Under the pieces are notes generated by a model. It was not told the DNA's origin. It saw nothing but the letters and a program-made list of their open reading frames with translations, and ran no database searches. DNA of 64,000 nt. Origin: UTCHB3 sp964371075 (GTDB taxonomy: Bacteria; Bacteroidota; Ignavibacteria; Ignavibacteriales; Ignavibacteriaceae). The translations under genes were made by a program, and so were the position numbers. Where the stretch lies: assembly GCA_964371075.1 (NCBI GenBank), contig CAYJKN010000006.1, positions 186,001 through 250,000 on the forward strand. Direction: 5' to 3'. Each line of letters starts with the position of its first letter. Positions within the stretch are counted from its first letter, which is position 1. Shown here in pieces: positions 7,649-15,403 of the stretch.

Positions 7649-9454
7649 TTAGTAAACCATTATCCCGGCTATGATTCCATCGATAGCGTAGATGATAACT
7701 CCATATTTCTCAAATACCATCTGCTGTTCAGAACCGTAATCATCGTGAAAATCAGGTTCGCCAAGTATTGAAAGAGCTTCTTCAAGATCACTGTTAACAC
7801 TGAAGGTCTTTTTGTTGATCGTAAGTTTTACTGAAGGATCAAAGGATGTTATGCCTACTACTGTATTAGCCTGATCAAAGTAGATTATCAGACCGGGTGT
7901 ATCGTATGACCAGATATCACCGTATTCGTCTTTGTCTTTTTCAGAAGGTAATTTAAGTTTTTTAAGTACATCATCCTGGCTCATTCCGGTTGTAAGTCCT
8001 GCAAACACAAGTGTTCCCGGTGCGAGTGAAGATTTAACACCGTTTTTAGGTCTGGTGTTTGGTCTGTTATCATTCGGTGAAGGATCTTTTTTCTTGTCAG
8101 TAGTTGGGGCTTTTTTGCCTTCAAGAACATCAAGTTTGTCTTTGGCTTTTGAAGCGTAGTAGCTATCCTTGAAGTCTTTTAAGAAGTTTTTCCAGGTATT
8201 GATAGCTTCGGTTTTCATCGAACCATAAGTGTAAGCGAGACCCATATTGAAGAGAGCTTCAGGTCTTTTAGGGTCAACTTTAAGGGCATTTTTGAAGATT
8301 TCAGCAGCTTCTTTGTATTTATTCTGTTCAAGCTGGAGGAAACCCTTTGCAATCATTACATCGTAGGATTGTTTGGTTACTTTTTCAGCTTTTGCAATTG
8401 CATCATTGGCAGCTTTCACATTTTTTGTAAGAGTGTTAAGTACTGCGAGATTGATGTAAGCCTGAAGGTAGTTGGGGTCGAGTTCAAGAGCTTTTGTGAG
8501 GGCTTTTTCAGCTTCAGTCAGTTCTGAATTCTTAAGGTTATATTCACCTCTTTTGGTGTTTACCGTAAAGATGTTTGTGAAGAAATCAACTTTAGAAAGA
8601 GTGGTTGGAAGCAGCACTTCAAGATTGATTCCCTTCTGGCTGATCTTCTGTGAAAGGACAGCAACCGCGAGGTTGTTATATCCTTCTTTGAAGTTTGGAT
8701 AAGCCGAGAGAAATTTGTTGTAAGATGTGATGGCGTTTTTGTAGTCACCTGAGTTAAGATAAATCTGAGCGTATTCAAAATTTCTTGCATATTCATAATA
8801 GGTTGCGATGTGTTTGAATACTTCAACAACTCTTGCTGTAAAGTTTGGATGTGTTACGGAGTTCATAGTATGAGGAGTGTACTCGTAACCCTGGTTGGTC
8901 ATATAGTTGAACCATTCGATACCGCCGAGAGGGGAGTAGCCTGCTCTCATTGTGTAGAGAACCGCATATTTGTCAGCTTCAAATTCCATTTCACGACTGA
9001 GTTTAAGGAATTGCTCTTCTGTTGCATTTGGGTTTTTGTTAAGGAATTCGTCACCTTTTGCAGGATGTTTCATTAAAACATGTGCAAGCTCGTGAGCAAG
9101 TACAAATGCCAATTGTTCGATACTGTTTCCGACAGATTTGAACAATCCTGTGTGTACATAAACACTATCGTTGATGTAAGCAAAAGCGTTTATCTCTTCG
9201 TTCTGAATCAATTTGAATTTGATTAAGCTGTTGCCTGATAAACCGGCAGCTTTGTTGAGAATCTTTGCTATCTCCTGAATTGTTTTTGCCTGCTGGGTTC
9301 CGAAAACCGGTTTCCCGTAGTTGGCGATTACGATACTGTCGTGATTAATATCGCTGTTGTTTTTCTTCCTCTGAGCAGTTAAGTCAGGGGAGGTGAAGGA
9401 TACGATTAAAAGCAAAGCAAAAAGCGCTGCGAAAAAGTTGAAGTGTGTTTTCAT
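7649..9454 (-). CDS. Secreted M48-family metalloprotease with TPR repeats
   Basis: A 601-residue periplasmic or surface protease of BepA-like layout. A signal peptide (FFAALFALLLIVSFTSP) leads into the M48 catalytic domain with zinc motif HELAHVLMKHP (HExxH) and a second glutamate in EFEADKYAV. TPR-like helices cover about residues 220-440 (for example NPNYLQAYINLAVLNTL, DPKRPEALFNMGLAYTY). After a Lys/Pro/Asn-rich linker come two short similar modules, GMSQDDVLKKL...GLIIYFD and DLEEALSILGEP...GVIIYAID, resembling a duplicated SmpA/OmlA-like fold. BepA-type proteins act in outer-membrane protein quality control; that role here is inferred. Confidence 0.85.
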   Translation of the reverse strand: MKTHFNFFAALFALLLIVSFTSPDLTAQRKKNNSDINHDSIVIANYGKPVFGTQQAKTIQEIAKILNKAAGLSGNSLIKFKLIQNEEINAFAYINDSVYVHTGLFKSVGNSIEQLAFVLAHELAHVLMKHPAKGDEFLNKNPNATEEQFLKLSREMEFEADKYAVLYTMRAGYSPLGGIEWFNYMTNQGYEYTPHTMNSVTHPNFTARVVEVFKHIATYYEYARNFEYAQIYLNSGDYKNAITSYNKFLSAYPNFKEGYNNLAVAVLSQKISQKGINLEVLLPTTLSKVDFFTNIFTVNTKRGEYNLKNSELTEAEKALTKALELDPNYLQAYINLAVLNTLTKNVKAANDAIAKAEKVTKQSYDVMIAKGFLQLEQNKYKEAAEIFKNALKVDPKRPEALFNMGLAYTYGSMKTEAINTWKNFLKDFKDSYYASKAKDKLDVLEGKKAPTTDKKKDPSPNDNRPNTRPKNGVKSSLAPGTLVFAGLTTGMSQDDVLKKLKLPSEKDKDEYGDIWSYDTPGLIIYFDQANTVVGITSFDPSVKLTINKKTFSVNSDLEEALSILGEPDFHDDYGSEQQMVFEKYGVIIYAIDGIIAGIMVY

Positions 9455-9734
9455 GTTGTGTGTCTCCGGGTAATTAAATTTGAAATCGTTTACTGATTCT
9501 ACTATGCAGAATCAATCGGGTTCCGGGATTTTGTCTGTTGTGTGACGAACGGCATATTCTAGTGATAAATGAATATATCAGATGACGATTAAGATTAAAT
9601 AAAGAACAGGTTGCAATTTAGTAAAATATATATATTAATAAAAAGTTTTTTTTAGTTTTTTCAGCGTTAATAGTCGTTATTCGGGATATATATATAAGTA
9701 GCGATGAATCGGAGTATCTATACCTCACCCCCGA

Positions 9735-9757
9735 CCCCTCTCCTCGAAGGAGAGGGG
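9735..9757. repeat. GC-rich palindrome (REP-like)
   Basis: CCCCTCTCCT (9735-9744), loop CGA, AGGAGAGGGG (9748-9757): a perfect 10-bp stem with a 3-base loop, set in CCTCACCCCCGA. Similar 'CTCACCCC...CTCTCC' palindromes are common dispersed repeats in many bacterial genomes. There is no T-run, so it is not a classic terminator. Confidence 0.8.
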
Positions 9758-9781
9758 AGGATCAGGATTTTAATCTCAGTA

Positions 9782-9813
9782 TTACTGCATTATTGGATTA
9801 TTGGATTACTGCA
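9782..9813. repeat. Octamer array TTACTGCA/TTATTGGA ending on the glmM-like stop codon
   Basis: Four exact octamers, TTACTGCA, TTATTGGA, TTATTGGA, TTACTGCA, directly followed at 9814 by TTA, which is the reverse-strand TAA stop of the mutase gene. Read on the reverse strand the units are TGCAGTAA and TCCAATAA, the same two octamers as at 3916-3947. Confidence 0.92.
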
Positions 9814-11163
9814 TTAAAGGAGGGCTTTGATCTCGGCAAAATATTTTTCACATAGATTTACAGCCACATCATAAGAAGTTGCCTCGGCAATAACACGAAT
9901 TATTGGTTCTGTGTTTGATTTTCGGAAATGTACCCAGTGATCCGGAAAGTCGATTCTCAAACCGTCATCGGTATTAACTTTTTCGTTTTTGTATTTCTCA
10001 ACCATTGCCCGAAGCACTTCATCAGGAGATTTTCCCGAAATGTCGATCTTCTTTTTTGCGATATTATATTGTGGAAGGGCTCTTTTCATTTCTGAAAGTT
10101 TTCCGCCAAATTCTGCAAGATGTTGAAGGGTTAATGCAACACCTACAAGCGAATCTCTGCCATAGTGAAGTGCAGGATAGATAACGCCACCGCTTCCTTC
10201 ACCACCAACAATTGCGCCGGTTTCTTTCATCATCTGAACAACATTGGCTTCACCAACAGGAGAACGAAATACCTTACAACCTGCTGCGGAAGCAATGTCA
10301 TCAACCGTTCTGGTAGTTGAAAGATTTACAACCACTGAGCCCGGGGTTTTCGAAAGTACCCATTTAACCACATGTGATATTGTATTCTCTTCACTAAAGG
10401 GTTCACCTTCATCTGTGATCAGTACAAGACGGTCGGCATCGGGGTCTACAACCACTCCAAAATCAGCACCCTTTTCTTTAACTTTTTGCATTGTTTCTAC
10501 CAGGTTTTCAGGCAGAGGTTCAGGCATACGCGGGAAGATCCCCGTTTTTTCACAATTCATTTCAATCACTTCACAACCAAAATCACGAAGCAGTTCAGGA
10601 ATTACATAAACGCCTGCACCATTCACACAATCTACTACCACTTTAAATTTCTTTGATCTTATCAATTCCATATCAATATATGGAAGGGCAATTGCTTTCT
10701 CTTTGTGGAGTTTCAACATTGTAGAGTTAAAAGTTGAATGTCCAATTCCATCCCACCTTTTATAATCTGCTTTTTCACCCAGGAATTTTTTCATCGCATT
10801 GTGTTCGTCGGGTGACATAAACTGACCGGTGGAATTCAACAATTTGAGAGCATTCCATTCATTTGGATTGTGGCTGGCTGAGATCGCAATTCCACCCTGA
10901 GCACCAAGTGTTTTAACTGCAAATTGAACTGTAGGAGTGGGCACTATTCCGATATCCACCACATTTATGCCCAAGGCATTTAAAGTTCCTGCTGTGATAG
11001 AACTTACCATTGCACCTGTGATTCTGGAATCTCTTCCGATAACAACTGTCCCGCTGCCAATCCATTTGGCATATGCTGATGTAAAACTTACAAGAGTCTC
11101 GGGATCGAGACCGTCCCCAACTATTCCCCTAATCCCTGAAATGCTTACCATTAATGTTGGCAT
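9814..11163 (-). CDS. glmM: Phosphoglucosamine mutase-like phosphohexomutase
   Basis: A 449-residue alpha-D-phosphohexomutase. It carries the four family signatures in order: substrate start SGIRGIVGDGLDPE, catalytic serine loop GIAISASHNPNEWNALK, metal loop DPDADRLVLI and the C-terminal phosphate-binding FRKSNTEPIIRVIAEA. The length and the S-A-S-H-N-P variant fit the GlmM branch that makes glucosamine-1-phosphate for UDP-GlcNAc, peptidoglycan and LPS, but phosphomannomutase activity cannot be excluded, and a second phosphohexomutase is encoded at 49671. The ATG at 11163 follows a weak Shine-Dalgarno (AAGGAGC). Its TAA stop is the edge of one octamer array and its 5' side faces another. Confidence 0.82.
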   Translation of the reverse strand: MPTLMVSISGIRGIVGDGLDPETLVSFTSAYAKWIGSGTVVIGRDSRITGAMVSSITAGTLNALGINVVDIGIVPTPTVQFAVKTLGAQGGIAISASHNPNEWNALKLLNSTGQFMSPDEHNAMKKFLGEKADYKRWDGIGHSTFNSTMLKLHKEKAIALPYIDMELIRSKKFKVVVDCVNGAGVYVIPELLRDFGCEVIEMNCEKTGIFPRMPEPLPENLVETMQKVKEKGADFGVVVDPDADRLVLITDEGEPFSEENTISHVVKWVLSKTPGSVVVNLSTTRTVDDIASAAGCKVFRSPVGEANVVQMMKETGAIVGGEGSGGVIYPALHYGRDSLVGVALTLQHLAEFGGKLSEMKRALPQYNIAKKKIDISGKSPDEVLRAMVEKYKNEKVNTDDGLRIDFPDHWVHFRKSNTEPIIRVIAEATSYDVAVNLCEKYFAEIKALL

Positions 11164-11177
11164 GGATGCTCCTTTTG

Positions 11178-11281
11178 TTGAACTTTAGAACCTCAGAACC
11201 TCGGAACTTCAGAACCTCGGAACTTCAGAACCTCAGAACTTTAGAACCTCAGAACTTCAGAACCTCAGAACCTTGGTAACT
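11178..11281. repeat. Octamer tandem array (CAGAACCT/CGGAACTT)
   Basis: Eleven octamers in exact 8-bp register from 11186 to 11273 (TAGAACCT, CAGAACCT, CGGAACTT, CAGAACTT variants), flanked by the imperfect units TTGAACTT (11178) and TGGTAACT (11274). It occupies the spacer between the divergent glmM-like gene and nth and is mirrored by an array of opposite sense at 11380. Confidence 0.93.
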
Positions 11282-11359
11282 GAATACTAAAGTTACAAGA
11301 ACTTGAGTGTTTCTAAAGTTTATTATTTTAAAAAATTATTTATTCAAAATTACTAAAAA

Positions 11360-12199
11360 ATGCGAATCACTAAAGCACAGAAACTCCGAAGTACCGAAGT
11401 TCCGAACCTCAGGAGTACCGAAGTTCCGAAACTCCAAAACACTGAAGTTCCGAACCTCCAAAGTTCCGAAGTTCCGAATCTCCGGAGTTCCGAGGCTCTG
11501 ATTAAAGAAATTGACACTCTGCTCCGTGAATATTATGGTGTTCCTAAACGAAGTGAGTTATCGCAGGATCCTTTGGATGTATTGATTGGAACTATTCTTT
11601 CCCAAAATACAAACGATAAAAATTCCTGGAAGGCTTACCGCAATTTGAAGGATCAATATTCTTCGTGGGAGGAAGTCAGACAACTCGACAGACAATCTCT
11701 GGAAGAGGAGATTAAAGTTGCGGGTTTGGGCAAACAAAAATCTGCCGCCATTCTTGAGGTGTTAAATGATCTCTTCGAAAAAAAGGGCACTTTAAATCTT
11801 GACCACACTCATTTAATGGGCGATTCAGAGATTCTTGACGAGTTGACATCTTATAAAGGTGTCGGAGTAAAAACGGCATCTTGTGTATTGCTTTTTTCTC
11901 TTCGCAGAAATGTTTGTCCCGTTGACACACATGTAAACAGAATCGTAAATCGTGTGGGTTTGGTTTCAAGCAACCAACCGGAAAAGACATTTAACTCTCT
12001 GTTTGGGAAAATCCCTGAGGGTCTGGCACACAGTTTTCACAGTAACCTGATTTTGCTTGGGCGAGAGTTTTGTAAACCGACCAATCCCGATTGTTCCAAC
12101 TGTCCATTGTTACAAATTTGTGAATTTAAAGAGAAAAATCTTTCGGGGGATGAGAAAAAATATCCACACAACAATTTTTTACTTCTCGATAATTTGTGA
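11360..12199 (+). CDS. nth: Endonuclease III (DNA glycosylase/AP lyase) with repeat-encoded N-terminus
   Basis: A base-excision-repair enzyme that removes oxidised pyrimidines and nicks AP sites. The catalytic part starts near residue 45 and shows ILSQNTNDKNSW, the helix-hairpin-helix LTSYKGVGVKTAS with the catalytic Lys, the catalytic Asp in CPVDTHVNRI, and an iron-sulfur cluster ligand set CKPTNPDCSNCPLLQIC. The only ATG in frame is at 11360, and the next 40 or so residues (STEVPNLR, STEVPKLQ, NTEVPNLQ and so on) are an 8-residue repeat that is simply the translation of an 8-bp array. The true start could be a non-ATG codon after the array; none with a good ribosome site was found. Confidence 0.88.
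   Translation: MRITKAQKLRSTEVPNLRSTEVPKLQNTEVPNLQSSEVPNLRSSEALIKEIDTLLREYYGVPKRSELSQDPLDVLIGTILSQNTNDKNSWKAYRNLKDQYSSWEEVRQLDRQSLEEEIKVAGLGKQKSAAILEVLNDLFEKKGTLNLDHTHLMGDSEILDELTSYKGVGVKTASCVLLFSLRRNVCPVDTHVNRIVNRVGLVSSNQPEKTFNSLFGKIPEGLAHSFHSNLILLGREFCKPTNPDCSNCPLLQICEFKEKNLSGDEKKYPHNNFLLLDNL
11380..11499. repeat. Octamer tandem array (GAAGTTCC/GAACCTCC) inside the nth 5' end
   Basis: Fifteen octamers in unbroken 8-bp register, from GAAACTCC at 11380 to GAGGCTCT at 11492-11499. The dominant unit GAAGTTCC is the complement of the GGAACTTC seen in the array at 11178-11281, so the two arrays form an inverted pair around about 100 bases of AT-rich DNA. At least two reading frames are open throughout. 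Confidence 0.93.
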
Positions 12200-12373
12200 A
12201 TGTTGGATCCCTTTTGGACGAAGCACGCAGAATGTGACTTGTGCAACCGATATAAAACTGTGTTAAGGGATACACATTACTGAATCTTATTTATGTAGAT
12301 TAAACTAATAAATTAAATTGGTTGTCATAAATACGATCACAAAAGAAATTTGTAAATAATAATGGAGAATAAA

Positions 12374-13309
12374 ATGTTTAAATCAACCTCAAAAAAGTTA
12401 CTTTTACTTTTTACCCTGATCCTCATCGCAGGATTTACTGGATGTAAAAGTGAAGAAAATCCTATTCAGGCGACCCCTGATGCAAATGTTGTGGCAATGC
12501 AAAGTATTGCAGCCGAAGACAGTACCGTCTTAAACTTTGAGGCGAACTATCAGGATGATATCACCGGGATTGCCTCAAAAGTTGCTTCCGGATGGGTCAC
12601 TGTCGATGTTCACAGAAAAATCAATTCTGTAACCAGAAGTTTTGAAATAAGAGTTGTCGGCGATTCCGCTTTAGGGATTGCAACATTCACTTTTGCAAAC
12701 ACCTTGATTATCAGAGCCAAAAAAGACAGCAATAGTGTAACTGATACCATTCTGAGAAAAAACTACACTGCAATTGTTAAAAGAAACCTGATTTTCGAAA
12801 AGGTAAACAGTTCAACAAATCCAAGAAACAACTGGAAACTTGTTGCATGGTCAGCAATTCAGGGCGGAACAGCAGCCAGCAGCTCAAAGATTCAATCTTT
12901 AGTGCTTTCAGCAGCCGGAATTGTTCCAATCGAAATTACTTCACCAAACAACTTCTATCTTGCCAGAGGAATTGCCAGATTTAAACAATTGCCAATTTTT
13001 GACAAGAATTCAGAAGTGACTCTTACACTCAAGGTGATTTCAACCACAGACGATCCTGATTATGTAATTCTTAATTACGGTGCTGATAACAGAGGTGTAA
13101 ACAGAAACAAACAACTGTTCACTTTGGTATCAACTGTTTCAAGTGGAACAAGTTTCATCAAAACTTACCAGGCAGTTCTTAACACAACCAACTATGCCGG
13201 TTATTTCCACATGGTAATGGATGTGTTAACAAAAAATGCTGTTCAGGACGATTCAACTCCTGTCGAGAGCGATGTTTGGTCACTCCCTTACGGAGTTAAA
13301 AACCTGTAG
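12374..13309 (+). CDS. Predicted lipoprotein of unknown function
   Basis: A 311-residue protein with a type II signal peptide: a basic N-terminus, a hydrophobic run LLLLFTLILIAG and the lipobox FTGC, so it should be acylated on that Cys and anchored in the envelope. I choose the ATG at 12374 because GGAG lies 6 bases upstream; an in-frame ATG at 12362 overlaps that GGAG and is less likely. The mature part looks beta-rich with long Ser/Thr and Asn stretches and no recognisable catalytic motif. It is a single-gene unit followed by a strong terminator. Confidence 0.82.
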   Translation: MFKSTSKKLLLLFTLILIAGFTGCKSEENPIQATPDANVVAMQSIAAEDSTVLNFEANYQDDITGIASKVASGWVTVDVHRKINSVTRSFEIRVVGDSALGIATFTFANTLIIRAKKDSNSVTDTILRKNYTAIVKRNLIFEKVNSSTNPRNNWKLVAWSAIQGGTAASSSKIQSLVLSAAGIVPIEITSPNNFYLARGIARFKQLPIFDKNSEVTLTLKVISTTDDPDYVILNYGADNRGVNRNKQLFTLVSTVSSGTSFIKTYQAVLNTTNYAGYFHMVMDVLTKNAVQDDSTPVESDVWSLPYGVKNL

Positions 13310-13361
13310 ACAATTACCTCACAAAACAATCTTGAAAAAGATTTGATAGATGTGATTTTAA

Positions 13362-13389
13362 GGCTGTCATTTTTGGCAGCCTTTTTTTT
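13362..13389 (+). terminator. Rho-independent terminator of the lipoprotein gene
   Basis: Stem GGCTGTC (13362-13368) / GGCAGCC (13375-13381), loop ATTTTT, then eight T. Starts 52 bases after the stop codon. Confidence 0.92.
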
Positions 13390-13534
13390 GTACTTATGTG
13401 AATTCTTTCCAGATTCTTAATTATTTTAATATGATGGATTTATCCAAATAGACGAAGTCAAAAAATCCAATTTGGATGAATTATTAAAAGCTGTTGAGAG
13501 AGTTTAATAACCCGAATAGATATCACAAATTTAT

Positions 13535-14491
13535 ATGCAAAACTTTGATATCCTGAATGTTCTTGAAGACCTGCTGATTTCAGTTCAGAAGGAAAAACTC
13601 CACCCCGGTGAGGATACACATGTCAAACACCTGATCTATCTTGTAGAGGGTGAATTGGAGAAAATTAAAAAGAAACATGAGCTTCCTTCGTATAACGCAA
13701 AAATATTTTCTGAGCGAATTGCAAAAAGTTTCTTCTGGGTTGACAGGGATATTTTCTCCAATGAGGAGAAGGAATCGAGAAGAGCAATTTCCCCGATGGA
13801 TTATCAGTATTGGTTGATGGTTTTTCTCCTTACACACTACAACGAACTCTACAAGGGTGGTTATTCTCTATTTGAAATAGTGGATCAATTTGTTGAATAC
13901 CATAAACTTCACAGTTTAACTGCAGCCGATATTTTTATTACTGATACCGGAGTTACACGCTGCAAAACAAATTTAAGATTTGCGATTTCATCACTGAAGG
14001 AGATGGGACTTGTAAAACTTTACGACAAAGATGAAAAAGAGAAAAGCTGGATGTTAACATATCTTGGCTTTTTTACTGCTGCATCAATTTGTATCGATCC
14101 CGACAAAAAAAGGGGAAACCCGCTGTCAGGTACAATCCCGGATTTTCATGTTTCGAGGTATTTTAAGATAGATCAATGGCTTCTCGAACGAATGGTAAAA
14201 CTTGGTGAAGTTGAATATTTTCAAAAGATATTGAAGTTTGTTGCTCAAGATGTCCTTCAATTTCATGAGCTTCAAAAGGGATCAGAAATATTCAGAGAAT
14301 ACTGCGAATTTCTTGAAAATCTGAACAGAAAGAAGTCAGAACAACCAAAACAGACACATGAAGCAGAAGAAATCACTGAATTTCTTTGGCAGCTTGAGGT
14401 TATCAACGCATTAAATGAATATATGACAGAACTGTCGGACAAGTTTAATTCGGATGCGTTTGTGGAGAGATTGTTAAAAGAGAAGAGTTGA
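13535..14491 (+). CDS. Unrecognised 318-residue protein
   Basis: I do not recognise the family. The protein is acidic to neutral, mostly helical in appearance and has no signal peptide or membrane segment. The middle (about residues 125-180: TAADIFITDTGVTRCKTNLRF, then SSLKEMGLVKLYD and WMLTYLGFFTAAS) reads like a winged-helix region, with a recognition-type helix followed by a 'gene-control' wing, so a DNA-binding role is possible. The C-terminal third is a likely coiled coil rich in Glu and Lys. It stands alone between two terminators and has no strong Shine-Dalgarno. Coding status is well supported by length and isolation. Confidence 0.75.
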   Translation: MQNFDILNVLEDLLISVQKEKLHPGEDTHVKHLIYLVEGELEKIKKKHELPSYNAKIFSERIAKSFFWVDRDIFSNEEKESRRAISPMDYQYWLMVFLLTHYNELYKGGYSLFEIVDQFVEYHKLHSLTAADIFITDTGVTRCKTNLRFAISSLKEMGLVKLYDKDEKEKSWMLTYLGFFTAASICIDPDKKRGNPLSGTIPDFHVSRYFKIDQWLLERMVKLGEVEYFQKILKFVAQDVLQFHELQKGSEIFREYCEFLENLNRKKSEQPKQTHEAEEITEFLWQLEVINALNEYMTELSDKFNSDAFVERLLKEKS

Positions 14492-14513
14492 ATTAAACAA
14501 AATAAGAACTTAA

Positions 14514-14548
14514 TAAAAATGGCTGCCATTTTCCGGGCAGCCTTTTTT
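14514..14548. terminator. Bidirectional terminator between convergent genes
   Basis: Perfect stem GGCTGCC (14521-14527) / GGCAGCC (14536-14542) with six T downstream on the plus strand and an A-rich run (14514-14518) upstream, which gives a T-run on the minus strand. It serves both the 13535 gene and the reverse-strand YD-repeat gene ending at 14563. Confidence 0.9.
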
Positions 14549-14562
14549 ATTTTAAATGATCT

Positions 14563-15318
14563 CTATTTCGAATATGAATAATGGACTTCAACAATCTCGT
14601 CATCAAGATCATACACTTTGATGAGAGATTTTTTAAGGATTGGAAGGCCTGAGGTGTTATATTTTATATCATCCACTATCGTTGCAGCATCTCCGGTGTT
14701 TGAGACTTTAACAAGGTTGCCTGCCGTATCATAATCGTATTTTTCGGTTATTTTGATGTCAAATGCTTCTACAACTTTTTTATCAAGTTTTCCATCCTTG
14801 TTGTATGTATAAGTAGTGTTACTGGACTCAGAGTTATAGGATGAAAGTCTCCCTTTTGTATCAAATTTATAAGTACCCATCACAGAAAATTCTCCGCTTT
14901 CAGAATGAGTGAAAAATTTATCCAGAATATTTGTCAATTCTCCTTTGTCAGAATATTCATAATTCCACTGCTTCATTGCACCCGGGCCTCCGGTGGCAAT
15001 ATCATAAAGCGCAATATTACTCAATTTGCCGGCATCATAAATAAATTCATATTTGTGTTTCACTTTTGTACCATCGTTGCTTTTCCAGGAATAGAATATC
15101 TCCGAAAGTTTGCCCTCTGAATTCCAGGTGTAGATATAATCTCCGGGGTGATCATCTATTCTCAGTTTTTGTGATACTGATTGAAGTTTCCCGTTTGTAT
15201 CATAAACCGAGGTTATATAATAATCATATGAACCGGATTCAAAATCTTTTTCAACAAGATATTCTCTCTCATTTATGACACCCGCCGCGTTTATTTTTTT
15301 TTGCCATTCGGGAGTCAT
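14563..15318 (-). CDS. YD/RHS-like repeat protein, mature part of an interrupted gene
   Basis: 251 codons from an ATG at 15318. The sequence consists of short beta-hairpin repeats of the form Y-x-(Y/F)-(D/N)-x-x-G-(K/R)-L (YTWNSEGKLSEI, FIYDAGKLSNI, YKFDTKGRLSSY, YTYNKDGKLDKK, YDYDTAGNLVKV), the YD/RHS-type repeat found in secreted and surface proteins. It has no signal peptide of its own: the signal peptide lies in the same frame just upstream, separated by a single TAA (see the pseudogene entry). If translated from 15318 it would stay in the cytoplasm. It is a paralogue of the next upstream gene. Confidence 0.72.
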   Translation of the reverse strand: MTPEWQKKINAAGVINEREYLVEKDFESGSYDYYITSVYDTNGKLQSVSQKLRIDDHPGDYIYTWNSEGKLSEIFYSWKSNDGTKVKHKYEFIYDAGKLSNIALYDIATGGPGAMKQWNYEYSDKGELTNILDKFFTHSESGEFSVMGTYKFDTKGRLSSYNSESSNTTYTYNKDGKLDKKVVEAFDIKITEKYDYDTAGNLVKVSNTGDAATIVDDIKYNTSGLPILKKSLIKVYDLDDEIVEVHYSYSK

Positions 15319-15393
15319 TTTTTATGAAAAAGGGATAAAATCCTGTGCAAATAATTGAATTGTGAACAGGAGAGCAATACCAAGAAATTTCAT
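14563..15393 (-). pseudogene. Interrupted secreted YD-repeat gene (signal peptide + in-frame TAA + mature domain)
   Basis: An ATG at 15391-15393 opens a frame encoding a signal peptide (MKFLGIALLFTIQLFAQ) followed by DFIPFS, then TAA at 15322-15324, then, still in the same frame, AAA and the ATG of the 251-codon mature part. The intact paralogue reads AQHFIPFQDKQTPEY where this copy reads AQDFIPFS-stop-KMTPEW, so the stop replaces a single residue. This is a one-codon nonsense interruption, not a frameshift. It could be a recent pseudogene, a base-calling error or a read-through site. Confidence 0.75.
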
Positions 15394-15403
15394 AAAGTAT
15401 TCT

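Larger units (their letters stand above)
9455..9813. other. 359-base intergenic region: AT-rich leader, GC-rich palindrome, octamer array
   Basis: No gene is seen. From 9455 to about 9700 the DNA is AT-rich with TATATA runs near 9627 and 9690, probably the promoter region of the M48-TPR gene, although no TAnnTTTG match was found. The rest holds a perfect 10-bp palindrome (9735-9757) and an octamer array (9782-9813), described separately. Confidence 0.7.

Noticed and set aside
9735..9757. The 10-bp GC-rich palindrome as a terminator of the glmM-like gene
   Set aside because: It has no T-run on either strand and lies beyond the octamer array; a dispersed palindromic repeat is more likely.
11307..11501. 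A second open frame across the nth 5' end
   Set aside because: The octamer array lacks stops in more than one frame, so this frame is open only because of the repeat.
13430..13507. A 25-codon open fragment (ends DELLKAVERV) that looks like the tail of a lost gene
   Set aside because: There is no start codon and it is too short to tell from chance; it could be a gene remnant but there is no support.
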